Shown here one piece after another: positions 1 to 7,769 of a stretch of DNA of 10,612 nt (positions are counted from its first letter, which is position 1; each line of letters starts with the position of its first letter). Below the pieces are notes generated by a model that saw nothing but the letters and a program-made list of their open reading frames with translations, was not told where the DNA came from and ran no database searches. This DNA comes from Saprospiraceae bacterium. Its GTDB lineage: Bacteria > Bacteroidota > Bacteroidia > Chitinophagales > Saprospiraceae. Location of the stretch: assembly GCA_020850025.1 (NCBI GenBank), contig JADZFI010000530.1, positions 1 through 10,612 on the forward strand. The letters run 5' to 3'. The position numbers and the translations under genes are program-made.

Positions 1-1736
1 AAGGCCAGGGAGTGCGCCAGCGAAAGCATGGTAAAGGTTTTGCCCTCTTTGGTTTTGGTGCTCGTAAGCAGCCAAACCTGTCCGCCCGAGGCGAGCACCT
101 CGCCCCTCAGTTTGCGCAAACTCTCCCGGAATGCCGTGGTGGCTGCATCCGGCTGTTGGCTGGAAAAAATGCGCTCCAGATCAAATCCTTTCACCGAAAT
201 GGCGGGGATAACGCCCAGCAATGGCAGGTTGCCGCTGTATTTTTTAAAGAGTTCTGGCGTCTGAATGGAGCTGTCGAAGTAAGCCAGTCCGAGCACGGCA
301 ATGGCGCAGAGCGTGCCTGCCACGATGGCGGCAAACAAGCTGATCAGGGTACGGCGGTCGGGCTCGGGCCATTCGGGCAGCTGACCGTTTTGCACAATGA
401 CGAGCGGGTTTTCGGCATTTTCCAGGGTGAGCTTGGCCTTGATGTATTCGTCGTTCACCTTGTCGAATTCCAGTTGGGCATTGTCCTGCTCCTGCTGCAA
501 TTTGGAGTACACTTCATCGCTCACCACCATGCCGCCGAGTTTGTTTTTCAGGGCGTAGATCTCATTGCTGGTGCGCCGGTAGCTGGCCTCCGCTTCTATG
601 CGGTCCAGGTCGGCAGATACACGGTCTTTGTACAGTTCTTCCCGCGTTTTTTTGCCTTCTTCGTTGCGCGGCTTCCCCTGTGCGCGGGCGGACGAGCGCA
701 TGGTAGCTTCGAGTTCGGACTTGGCTTCGGCCAGTTCGGCCTCTATGTCTTCGTTTTTTCCGCCCGCTTCGGCGCTGCGGCGGGTGAGTTCCCGCACGCG
801 CTCCATTTGTTCGGCGGTGCTGTTTTTATCCAGCAACCTGCTCTGCACTTCCCGGGCATCGCGCGATTCGCGGTCGTTTTCGTATTTTTTGATGCGGTTA
901 ACAGACTCTGCGGCGGATCGTTGGCGGGCATCGGCGCGCTGGCGTTCAAATTCCAGCTTGGTGATTTGCGCCACCAGTTCCTCGCTTTGCCGACCCAAAA
1001 CGGGCAAACCCTTTTGTTTCAGGTAATCGAATTTCAGGTCGCTGATGGAGTCTACCACCGCCTTTTTTTCTGTGGCCAGCCGGGCATAGGAATCCACGTT
1101 TTTGCGTTTTTCCCGCACTAAAAGATTAAAATAATAGGTATTAAAACGCTTTGCGTAGGCATTGACCAGGTATTGCGACAAGGCCGGAATGTTGGTGGTA
1201 GCGGCTATGTCCAGATAATCGGTTTGCGCCTTGCGTTTCACCGACAGGCTTCTGAGCAGCGCATCGTTGTCGTACCCGTAGGCGCGGGCAATTTTATCCA
1301 GCAAAAAATCAAATTCCGGCGAAAAAGAGGCGTCTTCCAGGCTGTCGAGCTGAATGGATTTGAGTTGTTGAAGCAGACTTTGTTTTTCTGCATCGGTAAA
1401 CGGCAGAGCGGGATTGGGCTGCCGGAAAGCGCCTGAACCGGGCAGATCGTGCTGCAGCATTTCTATGGTAACCAGCTTAAGCGCAGGCCTGGAGCGGGCA
1501 AACTCCATCAGGTTGGAGAAGGCGTTTTCCACCTGGTATTGTTGTACAAAAGCGTCGGAGTTATCGGAATTTATGCCTTTGTAATTGACAATTCCGGTGG
1601 CCAGCACCACGCTGGATTTGTAGCTGGCGGGTTTTTGGCCAATAAAGAAAAAAGCGCCCAGGCCGGCGGCAGCCATGGCCCCCAGGATCAACCATTTCCG
1701 GCGAAGCAGAATATTCAGCAAGTAATTAACATCCAT
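1..1736 (-). CDS. Polysaccharide co-polymerase / BY-type tyrosine kinase (Wzc/ExoP-like), 3' end outside window
   Basis: Inner-membrane protein expected to control chain length and export of a capsule or exopolysaccharide. I translated the minus strand from the ATG at 1736 and found the frame open for 578 codons to the window edge. It begins MDVNYLLNILLRRKWLIL, with a first membrane segment at about residues 15-33. A long charged periplasmic region rich in coiled coil follows (about 215-445). Next come a proline-rich stretch (QLPEWPEP) just before the second membrane segment (about 463-485), as in Wzz/GNVR proteins, and then a cytoplasmic part. A Walker A motif, KEGKT, has G565, K566 and T567, so this is the fused kinase form rather than a Wzz-only protein. 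Walker A', Walker B and the tyrosine-rich tail would lie beyond the edge. It diverges from bcp and no other polysaccharide gene is visible. The family call is firm; the polymer is unknown. Confidence 0.88.
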   Translation of the reverse strand, partial: MDVNYLLNILLRRKWLILGAMAAAGLGAFFFIGQKPASYKSSVVLATGIVNYKGINSDNSDAFVQQYQVENAFSNLMEFARSRPALKLVTIEMLQHDLPGSGAFRQPNPALPFTDAEKQSLLQQLKSIQLDSLEDASFSPEFDFLLDKIARAYGYDNDALLRSLSVKRKAQTDYLDIAATTNIPALSQYLVNAYAKRFNTYYFNLLVREKRKNVDSYARLATEKKAVVDSISDLKFDYLKQKGLPVLGRQSEELVAQITKLEFERQRADARQRSAAESVNRIKKYENDRESRDAREVQSRLLDKNSTAEQMERVRELTRRSAEAGGKNEDIEAELAEAKSELEATMRSSARAQGKPRNEEGKKTREELYKDRVSADLDRIEAEASYRRTSNEIYALKNKLGGMVVSDEVYSKLQQEQDNAQLEFDKVNDEYIKAKLTLENAENPLVIVQNGQLPEWPEPDRRTLISLFAAIVAGTLCAIAVLGLAYFDSSIQTPELFKKYSGNLPLLGVIPAISVKGFDLERIFSSQQPDAATTAFRESLRKLRGEVLASGGQVWLLTSTKTKEGKTFTMLSLAHSLA

Positions 1737-1737
1737 C

Positions 1738-1784
1738 GGTAAATGAGATTAATGGGATTAATGGGGGGAATGTGGGGAGTGTGG
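1738..1784 (-). repeat. 9-bp tandem array, left arm, leader of the co-polymerase gene
   Basis: Read on the minus strand this is five 9-bp units, CCACACTCC, CCACATTCC, then after two extra C residues CCATTAATC twice and TCATTTACC. One base separates the last unit from the ATG at 1736. The units share the CCNCATTNN pattern of the array at 1898-1951, which lies in the opposite orientation before bcp. The array would form most of the 5' leader if transcription starts at the promoter proposed at 1786-1817. Confidence 0.75.
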
Positions 1785-1785
1785 G

Positions 1786-1817
1786 CAAAGTTAGTACCAA
1801 AAAAGGGGAATGGCAGA
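1786..1817 (-). promoter_or_regulatory. Candidate Bacteroidota promoter for the co-polymerase gene
   Basis: On the minus strand TAACTTTG (1793-1786) matches the Bacteroidota -7 element TAnnTTTG exactly. TCTG (1817-1814), one base off the -33 element TTTG, lies 20 nt upstream. The -7 box sits about 50 nt before the start codon and directly upstream of the 9-mer array. The assignment rests on motif and spacing only. Confidence 0.5.
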
Positions 1818-1897
1818 AACAGGATGGCACCAAGCAGCATTTTTATTCATGCAAAACATCCCTTTTCCTAAACCTTTCCACCATTCACAGGTTTTTC

Positions 1898-1951
1898 CCC
1901 CATTAACCTCATTCCCCACATTAACCCCATTAACCACATTTCCCTCATTCC
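1898..1951 (+). repeat. 9-bp tandem array, right arm, leader of bcp
   Basis: Six contiguous 9-bp units with no gaps: CCCCATTAA, CCTCATTCC, CCACATTAA, CCCCATTAA, CCACATTTC, CCTCATTCC. The pattern is CCNCATTNN, constant at six positions except one variant. The array ends five bases before the bcp ATG at 1957. It is the inverted partner of 1738-1784. The frame happens to stay open through it, which creates a false upstream extension of bcp back to 1810. Confidence 0.85.
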
Positions 1952-1956
1952 CTACC

Positions 1957-2409
1957 ATGTCACATTTAAAAGAAGGCGATCTCGCCCCCAATTTTTCTGC
2001 ATTGAACGAAAAAGGCCAAACCGTTAGCCTGGCCGATTACAAAGGCAAAAAACTGGTGCTGTATTTTTATCCTAAAGACGACACTCCGGGCTGTACTGCC
2101 GAAGCCTGCAGCCTGCGCGACGGATACCCGAGGTTTCAGGCCCAGGGCTATGACATCCTGGGCGTTAGTCCGGACTCCGTGAAGAAACACGTGAAATTCC
2201 AGGACAAATACAGCCTTCCCTTCAACCTCCTGGCCGACGAAGACCACCAGGTATCTGAAGCCTACGGCGTTTGGGGTGAGAAAAAGTTCATGGGCCGCGC
2301 CTACATGGGCGTGCTGCGCACTACTTTCGTTATCAACGAAGAAGGTAAAATTGAACGCATCATCTCCAAAGTTGACACGGAGAACCACGCCGAGCAGTTG
2401 CTGGGGTAG
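1957..2409 (+). CDS. bcp: Thioredoxin-dependent thiol peroxidase, BCP/PrxQ type peroxiredoxin
   Basis: Cytoplasmic peroxiredoxin that reduces hydrogen peroxide and organic hydroperoxides, recycled by thioredoxin. The protein is 150 residues, the usual family length. The active-site segment TPGCTAEAC places the peroxidatic cysteine at C46 and the resolving cysteine at C51, the five-residue spacing typical of two-cysteine BCP enzymes. T43 and P44 complete the TxxC-like pocket, and R121 in LRTTFVI is the expected catalytic arginine. I chose the ATG at 1957 because homology begins at MSHLKEGD. An in-frame ATG at 1810 would add 49 residues translated from the 9-mer array and has no family counterpart. 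No Shine-Dalgarno sequence is visible. The stop codon is followed at once by the 7-mer array. Confidence 0.95.
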   Translation: MSHLKEGDLAPNFSALNEKGQTVSLADYKGKKLVLYFYPKDDTPGCTAEACSLRDGYPRFQAQGYDILGVSPDSVKKHVKFQDKYSLPFNLLADEDHQVSEAYGVWGEKKFMGRAYMGVLRTTFVINEEGKIERIISKVDTENHAEQLLG

Positions 2410-2508
2410 ACGGTGGACGGTTTACGGTGGACGGCCTACGGTTTACGGTGGACGGCTTACGGCCATAGGCCGTCCACCGTCAACCGTAGGCCGTCAACCG
2501 TAGGCCGT
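2410..2508. repeat. 7-bp tandem array with inverted halves
   Basis: The left half is seven contiguous heptamers of form ACGGNNN: ACGGTGG, ACGGTTT, ACGGTGG, ACGGCCT, ACGGTTT, ACGGTGG, ACGGCTT. A centre ACGGCC-AT follows, then six heptamers of form NNNCCGT: AGGCCGT, CCACCGT, CAACCGT, AGGCCGT, CAACCGT, AGGCCGT. The right half is the reverse complement type of the left, so the RNA could fold into a long hairpin when the halves pair, best with a one-unit offset. It starts on the base after the bcp stop codon and fills the first 99 nt of the gap. No T run follows, so it is not a standard terminator. Confidence 0.9.
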
Positions 2509-2512
2509 TAAA

Positions 2513-2543
2513 TTCTCCATATTCAAAAAGTTGAGTAGCTTTA
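2513..2543 (+). promoter_or_regulatory. Weak candidate promoter for the ATP-grasp gene
   Basis: TAGCTTTA (2536-2543) differs from TAnnTTTG only at the last base. The sequence 19 nt upstream is TTCT (2513-2516), a poor match to TTTG. It lies just after the 7-mer array and about 95 nt before the ATG at 2639. This is a tentative motif call. Confidence 0.3.
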
Positions 2544-2638
2544 CGCCTTGACCTCAGATTGGGGCTTGGGACGGCTATTGGTGCTGTTTCCCCCAGGCTG
2601 AAGCACATCAGCATTTCAAAAATCAACGAATAACATTC

Positions 2639-3634
<996 letters not shown>

Positions 3635-3640
3635 TTTTTT

Positions 3641-3890
3641 TAAGTGTTCGGGTGTTTGAGTGTTCGAGTGTTTGAGTTGGCGTTGGGCTTGAGGGAGTAT
3701 CAGGCTAACGCTGCATGGCTGGTCATTTTGTTTTCAGACCTGCAAGGTTTTTGGAAACCTTACAGGTCTGAAAACAAAATGACCGGTAGTGTATGCTAAC
3801 GCTCAGCGCTCACTCATAGTCTACCTCAACAGGTAATCTCAAGCCGAACGTCAACTCAAACACTCGAGCACCCAAACACTCAAACACTCA
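3641..3890. repeat. 53-nt inverted arms built of an 8-bp-like repeat, enclosing a palindrome
   Basis: The left arm (3641-3693) is built of units such as TAAGTGTT, CGGGTGTT, TGAGTGTT, CGAGTGTT. The right arm (3838-3890) reads CTCAAACA-type units and is the reverse complement of the left, with 7 mismatches in 53 by my count. The arms begin 6 bases after the ATP-grasp stop codon and end 6 bases before the lgt ATG at 3897. Between them sits the palindrome at 3721-3784, flanked by a 9-bp direct repeat GCTAACGCT at 3704-3712 and 3795-3803. Confidence 0.85.
3721..3784. repeat. Near-perfect 64-nt palindrome, REP/MITE-like
   Basis: Arms of 30 nt (3721-3750 and 3755-3784) pair with one mismatch around a TTGG loop. 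The ends are GGTCATTTTG and CAAAATGACC, and the inner part holds AGACCTGCAAGG. Transcribed, it would make a very stable hairpin. It lacks a T run and the left flank of a Rho-independent terminator. The core CCTGCAAGGTTT palindrome resembles, from memory, a dispersed element of Bacteroidota genomes. No open reading frame lies inside. Confidence 0.85.
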
Positions 3891-3896
3891 AAACCC

Positions 3897-5051
3897 ATGT
3901 ACCCGGACCTCTCCTATCTCTTCCATGATCTGATCGGGACTTCGCCCGATAACTGGCTGTCTATTTTTAAAACCTTCGGTTTTGTACTAGCGTTGTCGTT
4001 CCTGGTGAGCGCTCTGGTGTTCAATATCGAACTTCGTCGGAAAGCCAGGGAGGGTTTCTATGTGCCCGAGGTGGTGAAGATCACGGAAGGATTGCCGGCC
4101 AGCATGGGAGAAATCCTGTCGAATGCCGTGGCAGGCCTGTTGATTGTCGGGAAAGGCATGTATGCCTATCTGCATTATGCCGAATTCCGTCACGACCCTG
4201 CCTCGGTGATCCTGTCCGGGAAAATGCACTGGCTGGGCGGACTCCTCGGCGCTGCCGTGCTGGCCGGTTTCACCTGGTGGGATGGTCAGCGCCGCAAACT
4301 GCCGGAGCCCAAAGTGGTGGCGCGAAAGCTGTATCCGCACGACCGCCTCAGCGAAATGACCGTTATGGCAGCCATTGGCGGTATTCTGGGCGCCAAATTA
4401 TTCGACTTGTTCGACAACTGGGAGTCCTTCGTTCAGGATCCTATCGGCTCTCTTACTTCCGGCGGAGGCCTGGCCTTCTTCGGCGGACTGGTGATGGGTT
4501 TTGTGATGGTGGTTTGGTACATGTGGCGCCACAATATTCCGTTCTGGCCTACGGCAGACGCCGTGGCTCCCTCCCTGACGGCAGGATACGGTTTCGGCCG
4601 CATTGGCTGCCAGCTTTCCGGCGATGGCGACTGGGGCATTGACAATCTGGCGCCCAAGCCTGAATGGATGTCTTTCCTGCCCGACTGGATGTGGGCCTAC
4701 CGCTACCCACACAATGTACTGAAAGAAGGCGTGCCCATGGAAGGATGCAACTTTGATTACTGCACCGAACTGGCCAACCCAGTTTACCCCACCCCTTTCT
4801 ACGAGGTGGTAATGATGAGCATCATTTTCATCATCCTGTGGTCGTTGCGCAGTCGCATCAAAACCGTGGGAATGATATTCTTTATCTACCTGGGGCTCAT
4901 TGCCATTGAGCGTTTTATCATTGAAAAAATCCGCGTCAACGTAGTGCACGATGTACTCGGCTTCCAACTCACCCAGGCGGAGATCATTTCCATCTGCCTG
5001 TTCCTGGTGAGCCTTGGCGGCATGGTGTATGTGAGCCGTTTCCGGAAGTAA
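3897..5051 (+). CDS. lgt: Prolipoprotein diacylglyceryl transferase family protein (divergent, long form)
   Basis: Inner-membrane enzyme that moves diacylglycerol from phosphatidylglycerol to the lipobox cysteine of prolipoproteins, the first lipoprotein maturation step. Hydrophobic segments lie near residues 22-43, 72-95, 112-128, 154-172, 188-208, 304-316, 323-340 and 361-379. The Lgt signature is recognisable as AGYGFGRIGCQLSGDGDWG (229-247, R235), preceded by DAVAPSLTAG. YPTPFYE (297-303) corresponds to the usual HPSQLYE, and ERFIIEKIR (338-346) to the C-terminal arginine motif. At 384 residues it is about 90 longer than the Escherichia coli protein, mostly in the N-terminal half. The asparagine of GRIGN is C238, and the histidine of HGGL is replaced by glycine (SGGGL, 188-192). 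The ATG at 3897 follows an inverted-repeat arm with no Shine-Dalgarno sequence. The kinase gene begins 53 nt downstream. Confidence 0.88.
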   Translation: MYPDLSYLFHDLIGTSPDNWLSIFKTFGFVLALSFLVSALVFNIELRRKAREGFYVPEVVKITEGLPASMGEILSNAVAGLLIVGKGMYAYLHYAEFRHDPASVILSGKMHWLGGLLGAAVLAGFTWWDGQRRKLPEPKVVARKLYPHDRLSEMTVMAAIGGILGAKLFDLFDNWESFVQDPIGSLTSGGGLAFFGGLVMGFVMVVWYMWRHNIPFWPTADAVAPSLTAGYGFGRIGCQLSGDGDWGIDNLAPKPEWMSFLPDWMWAYRYPHNVLKEGVPMEGCNFDYCTELANPVYPTPFYEVVMMSIIFIILWSLRSRIKTVGMIFFIYLGLIAIERFIIEKIRVNVVHDVLGFQLTQAEIISICLFLVSLGGMVYVSRFRK

Positions 5052-5104
5052 ACACTCAGGCACCAGGAGCATGGAGATCAGGGATTTATTTTCGATGCGA
5101 TGCC

Positions 5105-6883
5105 ATGAAAAAGTATGTGTTTGCCTTGCTTTTACTGCTCCCAACCCTGCTTGCGGCCCAGCCGGAGTTTGATCAGCGACTCACCTTTGATCAGATAAAG
5201 GCCCTGCTTACCGAGGGAATCAGTCAGAAAGACTTGCGCAAACAGGCGCTTGCCTGGTATCAATGGGCATACTACGACGAAGAACAGACCGGGCTTTCCG
5301 ACTCCGCTTTTCAATACCTTGCACGAAGTGTGGATCGTTTTGGCCGGGCCGGCGACTCCCTGGCTTATCACCGGGCGCGTGCCGATCTGGCCGACCGCAT
5401 GGCTGCCCGGGGATTGCGGGAGGAAGCCATAAAGATGCAGCAAGCTGCACTGGCCTTTTCCCAAAGAACCGGCAATTTGTATCTGGAAACCCATTTACTC
5501 GCCCGCCTGAGCCGCATATATTCCGATAAAAACGACACGCAAAAATCGCTGGCGCTGCGCCGGGCATTCACGGCCAAGAACCAAATCCTGAAAGACACGG
5601 TGCTGGATATCATCGTAGCCAAATACGAGGTAGAGCACAATGGCCAAATCGGCAAATATGCCATTGCCCGGTACGAAGCCTCCAATGCCCTCCGCCTGGC
5701 CGAGCAGATCAAACGACAGGATTTTATTACCTGGGGACAATATGCCGTGGGGAAATACAGTATTCTGGACCGCGACTACAGCATGGCCGTTTTTTTTCTT
5801 AAAAAAGCGGAAAGATCAGCCTTGCGAACCAATGTTGCGCTTCGGCGCGATATCTGCCGGCAGTTATCTTCCGCTTATGCCTCGCTCGACAGCCTGGAAC
5901 TAGCCTTGCATTACGCCACCCGTGCCTCCGAAATTGGCGACACCCTGATTGTAGAAGAGCGGGAAGCCGCGCTGCACCGACTGGCGCTTCAATTCGATAC
6001 CCGCGAAAAACGCCGGGAAATTGCCCAGCTGGAAAAGGAAAAAAGCGCGGTGGAGGAGCAGTCCAAACAGCAGCAAGTTGGCCTGACAGCTATGGGTATA
6101 GCCATTGCAGCCCTGTCGCTTGCCCTTTTTGTGATTGTGCGCGATTACAAACATCGCATCCGGAGGAATAAAATCGTGTCGGCCCAGCAGGAAGAGATCA
6201 GTCAGCAGAAAATACGCGAACTGGAGAACAACCTCAAAATTGAAACCATGCAAAGCATGCTGGCGGGTCAGGAAAGCGAGCGGCAACGAGTGGCCCAGGA
6301 TCTGCATGACAGCGTAGGAGGTCTTTTGGCGGCCGTAAAAATTCAGATGGAAACCATCAATGCCAAAAAACCAAACCTGTCAAAAGATGAAGACTGGAAC
6401 AAGATAAGAAAATTACTCGACGAAACCGTTTCCGAAACCCGGCATATTGCCCGGAACATGCAGCCCAGCGCCCTGCTGGAATTCGGTCTGGTGACCGCCC
6501 TGCGGGATCTTACCTCCCGTGTACACGGGAAAGGCATGCCCCAAATAACCTTTCAACATTTTGGCGATTTCAGTGATCTGGACCGGGATCTGGCCCTTAA
6601 TTGTTATCGAATTATTCAGGAATTGGTGCAAAACAGCCTGAAACACGCCAAGGCCAAGGAAATTTTGGTACAAATTACCCGCACTGAAGATGAAATTGCA
6701 CTCCATGTGGAGGATGATGGAAAGGGCTTCGATCCTCAAACCACCCAAAAGGGCATGGGAACCGATAACCTCGCCCGAAGGGCACAGTTCCTGAAGGCTG
6801 AATTGAGCGTCCAGAGCGCTGTTGGGCAGGGAACCAGCACGGTGGTAACCGTACCGTTGATAAAAACTCAGGGAAAACCCTGA
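5105..6883 (+). CDS. TPR-containing sensor histidine kinase (HisKA_3 / NarL-type)
   Basis: Membrane sensor kinase of 592 residues. A signal peptide (MKKYVFALLLLLPTLLAAQ) exports the N-terminal sensor of helical TPR-like repeats (about 20-285). A coiled coil (about 290-325) leads to one membrane segment (327-345), then a second coiled coil (about 350-390). The dimerisation and phosphoacceptor helix is RVAQDLHDSVGG, with phosphorylatable H401 followed by D402, as in HisKA_3 kinases that partner NarL/LuxR-type regulators. The ATPase domain has an N box (ELVQNSLKHA, N510), a G1 box DDGKGFD (537-543) and a G2 box KGMGTDNL (549-556). All catalytic motifs appear intact. No response regulator is in the window and the next gene is convergent, so the partner is elsewhere. 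The gene lies 53 nt after lgt and may be co-transcribed with it. The signal is unknown. Confidence 0.93.
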   Translation: MKKYVFALLLLLPTLLAAQPEFDQRLTFDQIKALLTEGISQKDLRKQALAWYQWAYYDEEQTGLSDSAFQYLARSVDRFGRAGDSLAYHRARADLADRMAARGLREEAIKMQQAALAFSQRTGNLYLETHLLARLSRIYSDKNDTQKSLALRRAFTAKNQILKDTVLDIIVAKYEVEHNGQIGKYAIARYEASNALRLAEQIKRQDFITWGQYAVGKYSILDRDYSMAVFFLKKAERSALRTNVALRRDICRQLSSAYASLDSLELALHYATRASEIGDTLIVEEREAALHRLALQFDTREKRREIAQLEKEKSAVEEQSKQQQVGLTAMGIAIAALSLALFVIVRDYKHRIRRNKIVSAQQEEISQQKIRELENNLKIETMQSMLAGQESERQRVAQDLHDSVGGLLAAVKIQMETINAKKPNLSKDEDWNKIRKLLDETVSETRHIARNMQPSALLEFGLVTALRDLTSRVHGKGMPQITFQHFGDFSDLDRDLALNCYRIIQELVQNSLKHAKAKEILVQITRTEDEIALHVEDDGKGFDPQTTQKGMGTDNLARRAQFLKAELSVQSAVGQGTSTVVTVPLIKTQGKP

Positions 6884-7156
6884 ATTCAAAAACAGGCTTT
6901 GCCCTGATATTTAAATACGCTGCCGGCAGGACTTTTGTATCGGGCATTTCAAATACCGATTACAATCTTGCCCTACCCCCCGATTTTGTTTCTCATTGGT
7001 CTGCATAAGCAGTTTGCTTTTTGAAGGCTTCATTCTAAACCTTTCTATTCACGGCGCAATGCCGTTATCCCACAAGGTCGAACTGATTGGATGCATCATT
7101 AATAAAGCACGCACTACCAACTTTCGACCGGTTTCTATTTTCCCTTAGGCAGATGT
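6884..7156 (+). other. Gap of 273 nt without a convincing gene; possible structured 3' UTR or small RNA
   Basis: No credible protein is seen on either strand. It contains a small hairpin ACGGC-gcaat-GCCGT at 7051-7065 and a longer-range inverted pair GGTCGAA (7076-7082) and TTCGACC (7123-7129), then the terminator at 7157. That order would suit a structured RNA ending in its own terminator. A long kinase 3' UTR is equally possible. I found no well-matched promoter inside. Confidence 0.35.
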
Positions 7157-7197
7157 AATCGCCCGCCACTCAATGGAGCAGCGGGCGATTTTTTTTT
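7157..7197 (+). terminator. Rho-independent terminator
   Basis: A 10-bp perfect stem, AATCGCCCGC (7157-7166) with GCGGGCGATT (7181-7190), encloses a 14-nt loop and is followed by an unbroken T run to 7197. It points along the plus strand and would end transcription from the kinase gene or from anything between. It lies 5 nt from the end of the convergent DUF4199 gene. On the minus strand only a short T stretch follows the stem, so termination there would be weaker. Confidence 0.88.
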
Positions 7198-7202
7198 GCC
7201 AA

Positions 7203-7769
7203 TCAAACTATAGACCGCTCGCGTTTCATGAAGGCGCCGACGATCAGTCCGAAAATAACACCCATAACGACTCCTCCGATAAGTTGGGAGATACCCATAA
7301 ACACCGGGCCGGTAAACATACCCGCCATGCCGGCAGCCGCTTCCATTTGTGCTTCACTCATGCCCTGAGCTTCCCATTGGGCGTACATGGCCTCTTTCAT
7401 TTGTTCCTGAAAGTTAGGGTTGATCACATACCCATACAGAAACATGTACACCATACTGATAAGTCCTGAAATGAGTCCCATAAAGGCACTCAGGCTGATA
7501 CAACGCCCAAAACTGATGAATCCGCCCAGCCGCTCGCGATCCGTTTTCATTGCCGTGACAAGCGCCCAAATGGTGATACCGAGGCCCGCCAGTATGAACA
7601 CCCACTTGATGGCGCCGGTATTGGGCATGGTGAGGTCGTTGTCGGTGAGATAAGCGATGAGGCTCATCACGATACTCGAACCGCCCCAGATGGCGCCATA
7701 ACGAATGGCCAGGTCGCGGTTGGAAACAGTAGAGGGGTCAGGGATAGTTGGGTGGTCAAGTGTGTTCAT
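7203..7769 (-). CDS. DUF4199 family membrane protein, function unknown
   Basis: Small integral membrane protein of 188 residues. Hydrophobic segments fall at about 24-41, 54-74, 92-116 and 151-180, suggesting four membrane passes. A charged amphipathic stretch between the third and fourth segments (about 119-145, FQEQMKEAMYAQWEAQGMS) is rich in Gln, Glu and Met. The overall pattern, with a glycine-rich last membrane helix and a short basic tail (MKRERSIV), fits DUF4199, a family of unknown role that is frequent in Bacteroidota. The start at 7769 gives a soluble N-terminus of about 20 residues and no signal peptide. It is convergent with the kinase and divergent from the secreted protein gene, so it is probably transcribed alone. 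Family assignment is by pattern recall. Confidence 0.75.
   Translation of the reverse strand: MNTLDHPTIPDPSTVSNRDLAIRYGAIWGGSSIVMSLIAYLTDNDLTMPNTGAIKWVFILAGLGITIWALVTAMKTDRERLGGFISFGRCISLSAFMGLISGLISMVYMFLYGYVINPNFQEQMKEAMYAQWEAQGMSEAQMEAAAGMAGMFTGPVFMGISQLIGGVVMGVIFGLIVGAFMKRERSIV

Noticed and set aside
12..1121. A 369-codon open frame on the plus strand
   Set aside because: It lies antisense to the co-polymerase gene, whose minus-strand translation shows membrane segments, coiled coil and a Walker A motif. The plus-strand translation shows no recognisable family and its composition fits an antisense shadow.
1810..1956. N-terminal extension of the peroxiredoxin by 49 residues from an upstream ATG
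   Set aside because: The added residues are translated from the 9-mer array and the preceding leader, and BCP enzymes normally start at the MSHLKEGD region with about 150 residues.
2410..2508. Ordinary Rho-independent terminator for bcp
   Set aside because: The element can fold, but no T run follows and the periodic heptamers are not needed for a terminator.
4398..5144. A 248-codon minus-strand frame over lgt
   Set aside because: It is antisense to lgt and crosses into the kinase gene start; its translation has no recognisable domain.
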